Shown here: one piece after another, positions 24,532-33,770 of the stretch | How positions within the stretch are numbered: the first letter of the stretch is position 1 | Layout of the letters: each line of letters begins with the position of its first letter | Source: VRUE01 sp963699225 | GTDB lineage: Bacteria > Actinomycetota > Thermoleophilia > Solirubrobacterales > 70-9 | Direction of reading: 5' to 3' | DNA length: 64,000 nt | Assembly: GCA_963699225.1 (NCBI GenBank) | Contig: OY969423.1 | Span: 1-64,000, forward strand | The notes under the pieces: model-generated | The model's input: the letters and a program-made list of their open reading frames with translations, nothing else | Database searches by the model: none | What the model was told of the DNA's origin: nothing | Position numbers and translations under genes: made by a program

Positions 24532-25542
24532 ATGACAGAGGCAAAGAAAGTCGAGAATGTGATCATCGTCGGCGGCGGGCCGGCCGGCTACACGGCTGCG
24601 CTCTACACCGCGCGCGCCAACCTCGAGCCGCTCGTCTTCGAGGGCTTCCAGTGGGGTGGGCAGCTGCAGAACACGACGGACGTGGAGAACTATCCCGGCT
24701 ACCCCGGGGGGATCATGGGGCCGGAGATGATGAACGAGTTTCGCGCTCAGGCAGAGCGCTTCGGCACCCGCTTCGTCACCGATGACGTCGACCGGGTCGA
24801 GCTCTCCGACGGTGGCGTGCAGAAAGTCTTCCTCGGCGACGAGGAGTACCAGGCAAAAGCCGTGATCCTGGCGATGGGAGCGGAGCCGAGTCGGCTCGGC
24901 ATCCCCGGCGAGCGCGAGCTCAGCGGTTGCGGAGTATCGACCTGCGGCGTCTGCGACGGCGCCTTCTTCAAAGACCAGAAGGTGATCGTGATCGGCGGCG
25001 GCGACTCGGCGATGGAGGACTCGATCTTCATCTCCAAGTACGCCAGTGAGCTGACCGTGGTCAACCGCCGCGAGGAGTTCCGCGCCTCGAAGATCATGCT
25101 CGACCGGGCTAAGGAGCAGGGCAACATCAGCTTCAAGACCCCCTACGTGGCGGAGGAGTTCGTCGCCAGCGACAAGGGCCGCCTCGACCACGTGCGCCTG
25201 CGCAACATCGAGACCGACGAGGTCGAGGACGTCAAGACCGACGGTGCCTTCATCGCGATCGGCCACATCCCCCGCTCAGAGGTCGTCACGGGGCAGGTCG
25301 ACACCGATGAGAACGGCTACATCCTCACCGAGGGCGACTCGACCCGGACCAACCTGGCGGGAGTCTTTGCCGTCGGCGACGTCGTCGACCACATCTACCG
25401 CCAAGCGGTCACCGCCGCCGGCAGCGGCTGCAAGGGCGCCCTCGACGCCGAGTGGTACCTGCGTGACACGCCGCCCTCACCCGAGGCGCATTGGCTTCCC
25501 GGCGGCGAGCCCCTTGAGGTTGCGCCGACGCCGGGCTCCTAG
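24532..25542 (+). CDS. trxB: Thioredoxin-disulfide reductase
   Basis: A 336-residue flavoprotein that passes electrons from NADPH through FAD to thioredoxin. FAD-binding IIVGGGPAGYTAALY is at residues 11-25, the redox-active CGVC motif near 143, NADPH-binding VIGGGDSAMED near 160, and the second FAD motif GVFAVGDVVD near 280. Length is slightly longer than usual owing to a Pro-rich C-terminal tail. The stop overlaps that of greA on the other strand by 4 bp. Confidence 0.96.
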   Translation: MTEAKKVENVIIVGGGPAGYTAALYTARANLEPLVFEGFQWGGQLQNTTDVENYPGYPGGIMGPEMMNEFRAQAERFGTRFVTDDVDRVELSDGGVQKVFLGDEEYQAKAVILAMGAEPSRLGIPGERELSGCGVSTCGVCDGAFFKDQKVIVIGGGDSAMEDSIFISKYASELTVVNRREEFRASKIMLDRAKEQGNISFKTPYVAEEFVASDKGRLDHVRLRNIETDEVEDVKTDGAFIAIGHIPRSEVVTGQVDTDENGYILTEGDSTRTNLAGVFAVGDVVDHIYRQAVTAAGSGCKGALDAEWYLRDTPPSPEAHWLPGGEPLEVAPTPGS

Positions 25543-26027
25543 TCGACCAGTTTTTTTACAACGAAGGTGCGGGCGCCTCTGGGCGTCTCGATCTTGATCG
25601 GCTTGCCGACTTTGGCGTTGAGCAGGGCGCGGCCGATCGGGGACTCGGCGGAGAGGCGGCCTTCGGCCAGATTGGCTTCGGTTGAGCCGACCAGGGTCCA
25701 GGTATTGGCCTCGCCTTTTGCTTCGTCGAGGACCTGGGCGGTGCGACCAAAGGCGAAAGTGTCCGCGGCGGTGGCGTCTATCTCGACCACGACGGCGGTG
25801 CGCAGGCGCTCACGCAGGCGCTTGATCTTGGTCTCGAGATGGGCCTGGTCCTCCTTGGCGATGTGGTACTCGGCGTTCTCCTTGAGGTCGCCTTCCTCGC
25901 GGGCCACCTTGATCCGCGCCGCCATTTTGGTTCGGGCATCTCCTTCGAGCTGCTCGATTTCCTCGCGTAGGGCAGTCATGCCCTCCTCGGTTATCGGCTC
26001 CCCGCCTGTCGTTTCGGTGTCATCCAT
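25539..26027 (-). CDS. greA: Transcription elongation factor GreA
   Basis: A 162-residue factor that rescues backtracked RNA polymerase by stimulating transcript cleavage. The N-terminal coiled coil (residues ~15-85) carries the acidic tip in EEGDLKENAEYH, with the key Asp and Glu; the C-terminal domain holds SPIGRALLNAKVG near 128. The ATG at 26027 follows standard length. Convergent with trxB, sharing CTAG as both stop codons. Confidence 0.96.
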   Translation of the reverse strand: MDDTETTGGEPITEEGMTALREEIEQLEGDARTKMAARIKVAREEGDLKENAEYHIAKEDQAHLETKIKRLRERLRTAVVVEIDATAADTFAFGRTAQVLDEAKGEANTWTLVGSTEANLAEGRLSAESPIGRALLNAKVGKPIKIETPRGARTFVVKKLVD

Positions 26028-26062
26028 CGCTTCAGCCTTTCAGATGTGACGATTCGAGGCGC

Positions 26063-26068
26063 TATCTT
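26063..26068 (+). promoter_or_regulatory. -10 box before UBP zinc-finger gene
   Basis: TATCTT lies 8 nt before the ATG at 26077, consistent with a very short or absent leader. Confidence 0.4.
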
Positions 26069-26076
26069 GGGAAAGC

Positions 26077-26349
26077 ATGGCCTCCTGCTCCCACATCCGC
26101 ACGATCGAGATCTTCGATCCGCCGGCCGAGATCGCCGGCTGTGAGGAGTGCCTCGCGCTGGGCATGCAGTGGGTGCACCTGCGCATGTGTCAGAGCTGTG
26201 GGCACATCGGCTGTTGCGACAACTCGGAGGGCAAGCACGCCACCGCGCACAACGCCGAGACCGGTCACCCGATCATCCGCTCGGTGGAGCCCGGCGAGGA
26301 CTGGAGCTGGTGCTACGAGGACGAGCTGATGCTCCGTCTCACTCGCTGA
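26077..26349 (+). CDS. UBP-type zinc-finger protein
   Basis: A 90-residue stand-alone ZnF-UBP domain. Metal ligands follow the family order: CSH at the N terminus, CEEC, CQSCGHIGCCD, then His residues in GKHATAHNAETGHP. In eukaryotes the domain binds the ubiquitin C terminus; single-domain versions are widespread in actinobacteria, where the partner is not known. It is divergent from greA, with 49 nt between the starts. Confidence 0.9.
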   Translation: MASCSHIRTIEIFDPPAEIAGCEECLALGMQWVHLRMCQSCGHIGCCDNSEGKHATAHNAETGHPIIRSVEPGEDWSWCYEDELMLRLTR

Positions 26350-26367
26350 TCGGCCCGCGCCGAGGGC

Positions 26368-27837
26368 CTAGCGAAGCTTCTTCTTCAGCACGATCGTCTT
26401 GCGGCGTTTGATCGCCTTGCCGCCTTCGGGCGTGTAGGAAACCGTGGCCTTGACCTTCGCCTTGCCGGTGTTCTTCAGCTTGATCCGCGCCTTGCCGCTG
26501 GAGCGGACGACGATCTTGGCCGTGCCGCTGACGCGCTTGCGCGACGCGTTGGCAACACCCTTGCCGTAGGCGTCGAGGCGACCGGCGCCGGTGACGGCTA
26601 GGCGCACCGTGGCGGTTCCCTTCTTCCGGTTGAAGGTGGTCTTCTTGAAAGCGACCGTGGCGTTGACGTTGAAACCCACAGCGCTCAGCGCACCGGTCGG
26701 ACCGGCGAAGTTGGTTGCGGTAACGCCGCAGCTGTAGGCGCCGACTTTGTTTGCTGTCGCCGTGGACGCGGTCACTCCGGACAGGGCTTTGCCGTTGCGG
26801 TACCACTGGTAAGCCAGGCTCTGGGGTGCGAGCGCGAGGAACGTCTCGGACTGATCCAGCGCCCACGTCCCTTGGCTGCAGGTGAGCGTGCTTCCCGGTT
26901 TGTGCTTGCCCGCCACGGTTGGAAGTTCGACGTTGCGCGGCGGCTCGATCAGCACCGGGAACGACACGCCGTTTGTCGTGGCGCCGGACGTGTCGAACCG
27001 GGCTCCGCCTCCTCCGCCCAGGTTTGCCGAATAGATCGTGTTGTCACCTGCGTTTCCCCAATAGATCCTGCCGGCCGCGGTGTCGATCGCAAGGCCGTTG
27101 GGGTTGCTCACGGTCGCGCCGCTGGTGTCGAGCATGCCAGTTTCTTTGCCGTTCAGACCGGCATAGGCGATTGAATTTTCACTGCTGTAATTCGCCCAGT
27201 AGACGCGATTCGTGGCGCTGTCGATGGCGACTCCGACGGGTCCTTTGACAGTCGCGCCGATCGTGTTGATCGGCCGACCGCCACTGCCGTCCAGCCTTGC
27301 GAAGTCGATCGTGTTGTTCATGTAGTCGCCCCAGTAGACGCGTCCTTTCTCCGGGCTGACGACGAGCGCGTACGCTTCGCCCTGTGTAGCGCCTGTCGTG
27401 TTGAGTACGCCACCGCCGCTGCCATCCAGGTTGGCGTAGGAGATTCGGTCGCTACCGGTTGCGTTCGCCCAGTAGATCCGCCTTCCCACCGGGTCGATCG
27501 ATGGTCCTGACGGGCTGCTGACGGTTGCGCCCGCGGTGTTGAGCAGCCCGCTGTCCGAGCCGTCGAGATTGGCGTAGCCGATCGAGTTCCCTTTGAAGTT
27601 CGCCCAGTAGATCCGTCCTGCCGCCGCGTCGATGGCAAGGCCGTACGGTTCGCCCAGGGACGTGGCGGCGATTGGAAGGTCGAAGCCCGAGCCCCCGGTG
27701 AGACTGGCTCTCGCGATTCCCCCCGTTTCGTAGTTGCTCCAGAAGATGCTGGGCGCTGCCTGCGCTGAGGCCACGAGCGAAAGTAGGAGGACGAAGACCG
27801 TTGCGAGAGTGGTTGCGATGCGCCGGGAAGGATTCAT
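26368..27837 (-). CDS. Secreted YWTD/NHL-like beta-propeller protein
   Basis: A 489-residue secreted protein. A signal peptide (residues 1-28, ending ASAQAAP) is followed by about six repeats of roughly 42 residues, each with a core like AAGRIYWANFKGN, then xYANLDGSG and a GATV turn, the low-density-receptor YWTD style. After residue ~320 comes an Ig-like segment with YQWYRNGKALSG, and a basic C-terminal beta domain rich in KGTA and GKAK motifs, seen in many cell-surface proteins of this lineage. Ligand unknown. The start ATG at 27837 lies 10 nt after the alkylsulfatase stop. Confidence 0.75.
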   Translation of the reverse strand: MNPSRRIATTLATVFVLLLSLVASAQAAPSIFWSNYETGGIARASLTGGSGFDLPIAATSLGEPYGLAIDAAAGRIYWANFKGNSIGYANLDGSDSGLLNTAGATVSSPSGPSIDPVGRRIYWANATGSDRISYANLDGSGGGVLNTTGATQGEAYALVVSPEKGRVYWGDYMNNTIDFARLDGSGGRPINTIGATVKGPVGVAIDSATNRVYWANYSSENSIAYAGLNGKETGMLDTSGATVSNPNGLAIDTAAGRIYWGNAGDNTIYSANLGGGGGARFDTSGATTNGVSFPVLIEPPRNVELPTVAGKHKPGSTLTCSQGTWALDQSETFLALAPQSLAYQWYRNGKALSGVTASTATANKVGAYSCGVTATNFAGPTGALSAVGFNVNATVAFKKTTFNRKKGTATVRLAVTGAGRLDAYGKGVANASRKRVSGTAKIVVRSSGKARIKLKNTGKAKVKATVSYTPEGGKAIKRRKTIVLKKKLR

Positions 27838-27847
27838 CGGCGGCACC

Positions 27848-29674
27848 CTAGTCCGGGGTGACGATGGCAAAGCCCGGGTCGGGTTCGTCCAGCAGACCGA
27901 GCAGCTCGCCGAGCTTGGCGCCGTCGCCCTCGACACGGAGGCGGCCGCTCTCGGCCAGCTCGGCGATGTCGGCGGTTTTCAGCAAGAGCTGGTTGAGGGC
28001 CTCGCGCTCGACGACCAGGGCGGCGTCGGCGTCGTCATGGCCGCCGGGACGGTGGCGGAGGACGCCGTTGCGGACGGTGATCGCGTGCTGCTCGTCGGGG
28101 TCGGTGACGCGCCAATCGATGCGCAGGTGGTGCTCCGCCGCGCGCGGGCCGTTGAGGCGGATCGCCATCGCGTCGAGCAGCTGGCTCACCGTCAGATGGG
28201 CGACCACGTCGGGCGGTGCCGCGTTGGTCGGGGTGCCGGAGGTCCCCTCGCGCAGCTCCTTGGCGCCGATCAGGAAGAAGTTGCGCCAGCTGGCGTTTTC
28301 GGCGCCGAAGCCGAGCCGCTCGAGCGCTTCCGCCTGCAGCTCGCGCGCCGCCTGGTTCTCGGGCTCGGCGAAGACGACGTGGTTGACGACCTCGGCAACC
28401 CAGCGGTAGTCGCCCTGCTCGAAGCTGGCCCGGGCCTTCTCCAGCGCCGCCTCGGCGCCGCCCATGAACTCGACGTAGCGCCTCGCCTGCTCGACCGGCG
28501 GGTGCTCCCAGAGGTGGGCGGGGTTGCCGTCGAACCAGCCCATGTAGCGCTGGTAGATCGCCTTCGTGTTGTGGCTGATCGAGCCGTAGAACTCGCGGCA
28601 GTGCCACTCCTCGGCCAGGCTCGGCGGCAGCTCGATCAGCTCGGCGATCTCGGGCCCGGTGTGGCCCTGATTGAGCAGGCGCAGGGTCTGGTCGTGCAGG
28701 TAGGTGTAGAGGTCGCGCTGCTTTTCGAGGTAGTCGACGATTCGCTCGCTGCCCCAGCAGGGCCAGTGGTGGCCGGCGAAGAGCGCGTCGGAGCGCTCGC
28801 CGAAGAGCTCGATCGCCTCGTCCAGGTAGTGAGCCCAGACGCGCGGGTCGCGGACCAGGGCGCCGCGCGGGGTGAGGATGTTGTGCATCGAGCGGGCGGC
28901 GTTGTCGGCGATGCAGAGCACGCGCGCGTCGGGGAAGTAGATGTTCATCTCGGCCGGCGCCTCGGTGCCGGGCGTCAGCTGGAAGCTCATCCGCACCCCG
29001 TCGACGACCTCCTCGTGGCCGGTCTCGACGATGTCGAGGTTGGGCGGGAGCAGCGTGATCGTGCCCAGCGAGGTCGTCTGGCCGAGCCCGGCGCCGATCT
29101 GGCCCTCGGGGCCGCGCTCGAGCAGCGCCCCGTACATGTAGCCGGCCCGCCGCGCCATCGCCGTGCCGGCGAAGACATTCTCGCTGACCGCGTGGTGGAG
29201 GAAGCCGGCCGGGGCGAGGACCGGCACGCGTCGGGCTTCGACCTCCTCCGCGGTGAGGACGCCCTTGGCGCCGCCGAAGTGGTCGACGTGGCTGTGGGTG
29301 TAGACCAGGCCGGTGACCGGCCGCTCGCCGCGGTGCTCGCGGTAGAGCGCCAGCGCCGCCGCCGCTGTCTCGGCCGAGACCAGCGGGTCGATGACGACGA
29401 TCCCCTCGCGTCCCTCGATCACGTGCATGTTGGAGAGGTCGAAGCCGCGCAGTTGGTAGAAGCCGGGGACGATCTCGAAGAGACCGGCGATGCGTCCCAG
29501 CTGTCCCTGGCGCCAGAGGTTTGGGTCGGCGCTGGCGGGTGGGTCGGCATCGAGAAAGTCGTAGGAGCCGAGCTCCCAGACGACGCGGCCGTCCTCGTCC
29601 TCGACCCGCGGAGGGTCGAAGGAGGCTAGGAGTCCGCGGCGCGCCTGCTCGAACTCATCGGTAGGCGCCGGCAC
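27848..29674 (-). CDS. Alkyl sulfatase (SdsA1/BDS1-like metallo-beta-lactamase fold)
   Basis: A 608-residue hydrolase that cleaves primary alkyl sulfates to alcohol and sulfate. The metal site is THSHVDHFGG near residue 128, with later ligands in LCIADNAARSMHN and GHHWPCWG. The alkyl-sulfatase dimerisation domain follows (about 330-470), then an SCP2-like C-terminal domain (about 480-608) that binds the alkyl chain. No signal peptide, so it is probably cytoplasmic, unlike secreted SdsA1. It starts with GTG 3 nt after the hydroxyacyl-CoA dehydrogenase stop, in one operon with beta-oxidation genes, which suggests use of the released alcohol after oxidation. Confidence 0.9.
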   Translation of the reverse strand: MPAPTDEFEQARRGLLASFDPPRVEDEDGRVVWELGSYDFLDADPPASADPNLWRQGQLGRIAGLFEIVPGFYQLRGFDLSNMHVIEGREGIVVIDPLVSAETAAAALALYREHRGERPVTGLVYTHSHVDHFGGAKGVLTAEEVEARRVPVLAPAGFLHHAVSENVFAGTAMARRAGYMYGALLERGPEGQIGAGLGQTTSLGTITLLPPNLDIVETGHEEVVDGVRMSFQLTPGTEAPAEMNIYFPDARVLCIADNAARSMHNILTPRGALVRDPRVWAHYLDEAIELFGERSDALFAGHHWPCWGSERIVDYLEKQRDLYTYLHDQTLRLLNQGHTGPEIAELIELPPSLAEEWHCREFYGSISHNTKAIYQRYMGWFDGNPAHLWEHPPVEQARRYVEFMGGAEAALEKARASFEQGDYRWVAEVVNHVVFAEPENQAARELQAEALERLGFGAENASWRNFFLIGAKELREGTSGTPTNAAPPDVVAHLTVSQLLDAMAIRLNGPRAAEHHLRIDWRVTDPDEQHAITVRNGVLRHRPGGHDDADAALVVEREALNQLLLKTADIAELAESGRLRVEGDGAKLGELLGLLDEPDPGFAIVTPD

Positions 29675-29677
29675 GGC

Positions 29678-30904
29678 CTAAGCCTTTGCGGCGGCGATCA
29701 GCCCGGGGGCGGGCCGGTAGGCCTCGCCGTGCTCGGGGCGCAAGCTTTCGAGCAGCTCGACTGCGCGGGGGGTGCCGAGCAGCTCGGTCAGCTCGAGTGG
29801 GCCGCGGGGCCAGTTGAAGCCAAGGCGCATCGCCGTGTCCATATCGGCGGGAGAGCCGACCTGCTCTTCGAGGGCGAAGGCGGCCTCGTTGGCGATCTGG
29901 GCGAAGAGGCGGGGGAGGATCGCGGGGGCGGCTGGGTCGATCTCCGCCAGCTTGTCGGGGTCGAGCATCAGTTCGCCGGCTCCGCTGTTCTCTTGCCGCG
30001 ACAGCTGGTGTGAAGGGATAGCGGAAGCGGGGTTCGGGGGGTCGGTGTAGTCGTAGAAGCCCTGGCCGCTCTTGCGACCCAGTCGGCCCTCGGCGACGAG
30101 GCCCTCCTGGATTGGGCTGGGGCGCCAGCGCTCGGGCTCGCCACCCTGGGCGTAGAAGGAGCGGGCGACGCTGAGATTGACGTCGAGGCCGATCAGGTCG
30201 ATCAGCTCGAAGGGGCCCATGCGGAAGCCGCCGCCCTGGCGACAGACGCGGTCGATTGTCGCGGCGTCGGCAACGCCGTCGCCGAGCATCCGCAGCGACT
30301 CGAGTGTGAAGGGGCGGGCGAGGCGGTTGGCGATGAAGCCGGGGCTGTCCTTGGCCCGGATCGGGGTGCGGCCCATGCGCAGGCCGACCGCGGTGGTCGC
30401 GTCCAGCGCCGCCGGCGCGGAGTCGGCGGTGGCGACGACCTCGACCAGCTTCATCAGCGCTGGGGGGTTGAAGAAGTGCATGCCGACGACCCGCTCGCGC
30501 CCCGGCACCCCGGCGGCGATCGCGGTGATCGGCAGCGAGGAGGTGTTGCTGGCCAGGATCGTCTCCGGCCCGCAGGCTTCGGCCAGGGCGGCGAAGAGCC
30601 CGCGCTTCAAGGCCAGGTCCTCCGGCGCCGCCTCGACCACGAGGTCGCATTCGGCGAGGTCGGCGAGGCTGTGGGCGCCGCCGGCGCGGCTGCTCGCGGA
30701 ATCGGCATCCGCCTCGCTCCACATTCCCTTGGTCGCGCCCTTGTTCAGGGCCGCGTTGAGCTTTTCCAGCCCCGACTCCAGGGCGGCGGGAATCGGGTCA
30801 TACAGCCGGGTCTCATAGCCGCCCAGCGCGGCGATCTGGGCGATCCCGGCGCCCATCGTGCCAGCGCCGACGACGCCGACTCGCTCCACCTCGCGGGCGC
30901 TCAC
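29678..30904 (-). CDS. 3-hydroxyacyl-CoA dehydrogenase
   Basis: A 408-residue NAD-dependent enzyme for the third step of beta-oxidation. The Rossmann motif VGVVGAGTMGAGIAQ is at residues 9-23. The catalytic His lies in MHFFNPP near 148 and the partner segment in KDSPGFIANR near 195. Two 3HCDH C-terminal domains follow, the second complete (about 320-400). A low-complexity Ser/Asp stretch near residue 65 replaces part of the first domain. Overlaps enoyl-CoA hydratase as ATGA. Confidence 0.93.
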   Translation of the reverse strand: MSAREVERVGVVGAGTMGAGIAQIAALGGYETRLYDPIPAALESGLEKLNAALNKGATKGMWSEADADSASSRAGGAHSLADLAECDLVVEAAPEDLALKRGLFAALAEACGPETILASNTSSLPITAIAAGVPGRERVVGMHFFNPPALMKLVEVVATADSAPAALDATTAVGLRMGRTPIRAKDSPGFIANRLARPFTLESLRMLGDGVADAATIDRVCRQGGGFRMGPFELIDLIGLDVNLSVARSFYAQGGEPERWRPSPIQEGLVAEGRLGRKSGQGFYDYTDPPNPASAIPSHQLSRQENSGAGELMLDPDKLAEIDPAAPAILPRLFAQIANEAAFALEEQVGSPADMDTAMRLGFNWPRGPLELTELLGTPRAVELLESLRPEHGEAYRPAPGLIAAAKA

Positions 30905-31671
30905 TTGCCCTCGAATTTCGGCTCGCGCTTCTCGAGGAAGGCGGTCATTCCCTCGACTCGGTCCTCGGTTGCCATCGCCAGCTCGTAAAGGCGCCGCTCG
31001 TTCTCCAGGCCCGCGGTTAGGGCGGTCTCCTCGGCGGCGATTACCGCCTGCTTGGCGAGGCGCGCGGCAATCGGCGGGCGCTCGGCGACGGTCGCGGCAA
31101 GCGCCATCGCCTCGTCCAACCAGCCGTCACCCTCGACCACGCGGTTGACGAGGCCAAGTTCCAGCGCGGCGGCGGCGTCGAAGCGTTCGCCGGTCAGCAC
31201 AAGCTCCATCGCCCGCTGCTTGCCGAGCACCCGGGCAAGGCGCTGGGTGCCACCGCCGCCGGGGATGATCCCGAGGTTGATCTCGGGCTGGCCAAAGGTG
31301 GCGCCCTCGGCAGCGACGATCATGTCGCAGGCCAGGGCCAGCTCACAGCCGCCGCCCAGCGCGAAGCCGGAGACAGCGGCGATCATCGGCGTCTTGATCG
31401 CAGCCAGGCGGCGCCAGAAGCCGGCCGCCGGATGGCGCAGCGCCTCGGCGAAGCTGCGCTCCGCCATCGCCTTGATGTCGGCGCCGGCGGCGAAGACTTT
31501 GTCGGAGCCGGCGATGACGACGCAGCGGACCTCGGGGTCGGGATCGAGCCGCTCCAGCTCGCTCGCCAGCTCCTCCATCAGCTCCGGGGAGAGTGCGTTG
31601 CGCGCCTCGGGCCGGTTGAGGCGGAGCAGGACGACATTGCCGTCGCGGGAGCTCTCGACCAAGCCCGCCAA
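30901..31671 (-). CDS. Enoyl-CoA hydratase
   Basis: A 256-residue crotonase-fold enzyme for hydration of enoyl-CoA. The oxyanion-hole segments are FAAGADIKAMAE near residue 60 and SGFALGGGCELALACD near 100. Both catalytic Glu positions are present, in GGGCELAL and QPEINLGIIPGGGGTQ. Start is TTG at 31671, 3 nt after the acyl-CoA dehydrogenase stop. Middle gene of the beta-oxidation operon. Confidence 0.94.
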   Translation of the reverse strand: MAGLVESSRDGNVVLLRLNRPEARNALSPELMEELASELERLDPDPEVRCVVIAGSDKVFAAGADIKAMAERSFAEALRHPAAGFWRRLAAIKTPMIAAVSGFALGGGCELALACDMIVAAEGATFGQPEINLGIIPGGGGTQRLARVLGKQRAMELVLTGERFDAAAALELGLVNRVVEGDGWLDEAMALAATVAERPPIAARLAKQAVIAAEETALTAGLENERRLYELAMATEDRVEGMTAFLEKREPKFEGK

Positions 31672-31674
31672 GGG

Positions 31675-32844
31675 CTACTCGGCGACCATCGGAGTCATCG
31701 CGTTGATCCCGGTCGCGGCGCGGCCGATGATCATCTTCTGGATCTGCGAGGTGCCCTCGTACAGCGTCGTCACCCGGGCGTCGCGCAGGTAACGCTCGAC
31801 CGGGTAGTCGTCGACGTAGCCGGCGCCACCGTGGACCTGGATCGCCAGGTTGGCGCACTCGACCGCCGACTCGGTCGCGTAGAGCTTCGCCACCGAGGTC
31901 TCGGTCGTGTTCGGCTTGCCTTCGTCCTTGAGCACGCCGGCGCGGTAGACCAGCATCCGGCTGGCATCGCGCTTGAGGATCATGTCGGCGATCATCTCCT
32001 GGACCAGCTGGAAGCGGGCGAGCGGCACGCCGAACTGCTTGCGCTCCTTGGCGTAGGCAACCGAGGCTTCGACGCAGCCTTCGCAGATGCCGACGCAGCC
32101 GGCGGCGACGCTGTAGCGGCCGTTGTCGAGGGCGCTCATCGCGACCTTGAAGCCGTCGCCGATCTCGCCGAGCATCGCGTCCTCACCGACCTCAACCGAG
32201 TCGAGCGAGATCTCGCCGGTGTCGGAGGAGCGCAGGCCGAGCTTGCCGTGGATCTCCTGGGTGGTGAAGCCATCGCTGTCGCAGGGGACGAGGAAGCAGG
32301 CCAGGCCCTTGTGCTTCTTCTCGGGATCGGTCTGGGCGAAGATCAGCGCCACCTCGGAGAAGTTGGCGAGCGAGATCCACATCTTCTGGCCGCTGATCGA
32401 CCAGCCCGAGTCGGTCTTGGTCGCGCGGGTGCGCAGGTTGGCGGCGTCGGAGCCGGTGTCGGGCTCGGTCAGGCCGAAGCAGCCGAGCGCCTCGCCCGAG
32501 CAGAGCCGCGGCAGCCACTTCTGCTTCTGCTCCTCCGTGCCCCACTTCTCGATCGAGCCGGCGACCAGCGAGGTCTGCACGGATACGACGGTGCGGGCGG
32601 ATGAGTCGGCGCGGCCGACCTGTTCAACGATCAGGCCGTAGCCGAGGTAGTCGAGCCCGCGGCCGCCGTAGGTCTCGGAAACGGGGGCGCCGAGGTAGCC
32701 AACCTCGCCCAGCTTGCTGGCCAACTCGCGGTCGAAGCGGGCGGCGCGGTCGTTCTCTTTGACCCGCGGGGTGATCTCCTTGTCGGCGAATTCCCGCGCG
32801 GTTTCGGAGATCAAGCGCTGCTCGTCGGTCAACTGGAAGTCCAT
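31675..32844 (-). CDS. Acyl-CoA dehydrogenase
   Basis: A 389-residue flavoenzyme for the first step of beta-oxidation, passing electrons to ETF. FAD and substrate motifs are CFGLTEPDTGSDA near residue 120, WISGQKMWIS-like SISGQKMWISLA near 150, and the catalytic Glu in TTLYEGTSQIQ near 365. I chose ATG 32844 because AAGGGG lies 6 nt upstream; a frame open to 32895 has no such site. It leads the operon after a strong inverted repeat (32895-32948). Confidence 0.94.
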   Translation of the reverse strand: MDFQLTDEQRLISETAREFADKEITPRVKENDRAARFDRELASKLGEVGYLGAPVSETYGGRGLDYLGYGLIVEQVGRADSSARTVVSVQTSLVAGSIEKWGTEEQKQKWLPRLCSGEALGCFGLTEPDTGSDAANLRTRATKTDSGWSISGQKMWISLANFSEVALIFAQTDPEKKHKGLACFLVPCDSDGFTTQEIHGKLGLRSSDTGEISLDSVEVGEDAMLGEIGDGFKVAMSALDNGRYSVAAGCVGICEGCVEASVAYAKERKQFGVPLARFQLVQEMIADMILKRDASRMLVYRAGVLKDEGKPNTTETSVAKLYATESAVECANLAIQVHGGAGYVDDYPVERYLRDARVTTLYEGTSQIQKMIIGRAATGINAMTPMVAE

Positions 32845-32894
32845 CTCACCCCTTGCTTTCTCAGGTTCGGTCGTCGGCGCTGATACATGTTTCA

Positions 32895-32948
32895 CACTCC
32901 AATCGCCACGGATTCGAATAACCGGCTGCCACCGTGTCGATTGGAGTG
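32895..32948. terminator. Inverted repeat between aminotransferase and acyl-CoA dehydrogenase genes
   Basis: Bases 32895-32911 and 32932-32948 are reverse complements at 16 of 17 positions, separated by 20 nt. The hairpin begins 1 nt after the aminotransferase stop (minus strand) and lies 50 nt upstream of the acyl-CoA dehydrogenase start. It could terminate the first transcript or act as an operator for the second. There is no T run. Confidence 0.5.
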
Positions 32949-32949
32949 C

Positions 32950-33744
32950 TCACTGAAGTTCTCTACCCAGGGTTGCGGCGAATGCCTCTTGGGCCTCGCG
33001 CGTGCGAGGTCCGGGCGTTTCGGGCAGCTCGCTGCCGTCGATCGCCGAGACGGCCTGGATCTCGCGCGTGGTCGAGGCGAGGAAGGCCTCTTTGGCGGCG
33101 CGCAGGTCGGCGACCGGCCAGGCGCCCTCCTCGACCTCGAGCGCGTTGACCAGGCGGTCGCGGGTGATCGACTCGAGCACGCCGTTGTCGAGCGCCGGCG
33201 TGCGCAGGCCGCCCTGCGGTGAGACCCAGAAGATCGAAGAGGTCGGCGGCTCGAGCACGATGCCGTCGGGCTGGACCAGCACGGCCTCGTCGGCGCCCTG
33301 CGATTTGGCCAACCGGGTCGCCTGCATGTTGGCGGCGTAGGAGAGCGACTTGACTCCATTGAGGATGATCGTCGGGCAGTAGGTGACGGTGGCGACGCCG
33401 ACCGTCTCGGCGTGGGCCGGGATCGGCTCGGTCATCGCCAGGCGGCGGCCGCCGCGGGTGACGATCAGTCGCAGCTGCCCATCAGCGTCGCCGAGCTCGG
33501 CGAGCAGAGTTTCGATCTCGCTCTCCAGGGCGGGGCGGTCGAACTCGAGCTCGATTGCGGCACCGGAGCGTTCCAGCCGGTCGATGTGGTCGACCAGCGC
33601 GAACGGCTTGCCGTTGTAGAGCCGGATGACCTCGAAGGCGCCGTCGCCGCGATAGAGCCCGTCGTCCTTGAGCGGCACGACGGCCTCGGCGGTCGGCGAG
33701 ATCTCCCCGTCGACACTGGCCAGCTCTCTCAGCTCAGTCGCCAT
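32950..33744 (-). CDS. Class IV aminotransferase / aminodeoxychorismate-lyase-like PLP enzyme
   Basis: A 264-residue fold-type IV PLP enzyme. The Schiff-base Lys is in the segment NGVKSLSYAANMQA near residue 135, and phosphate-binding residues follow in SSIFWVS and VLESITRDRL. The sequence does not separate branched-chain aminotransferase from aminodeoxychorismate lyase by eye; its length suits the lyase or a D-amino-acid aminotransferase. It lies between two hairpins, so it is probably transcribed alone. A TAGCCT box lies 9 nt upstream of the ATG. Confidence 0.82.
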   Translation of the reverse strand: MATELRELASVDGEISPTAEAVVPLKDDGLYRGDGAFEVIRLYNGKPFALVDHIDRLERSGAAIELEFDRPALESEIETLLAELGDADGQLRLIVTRGGRRLAMTEPIPAHAETVGVATVTYCPTIILNGVKSLSYAANMQATRLAKSQGADEAVLVQPDGIVLEPPTSSIFWVSPQGGLRTPALDNGVLESITRDRLVNALEVEEGAWPVADLRAAKEAFLASTTREIQAVSAIDGSELPETPGPRTREAQEAFAATLGRELQ

Positions 33745-33770
33745 CGGCTGGCGAGGCTACTAGCCCACCA

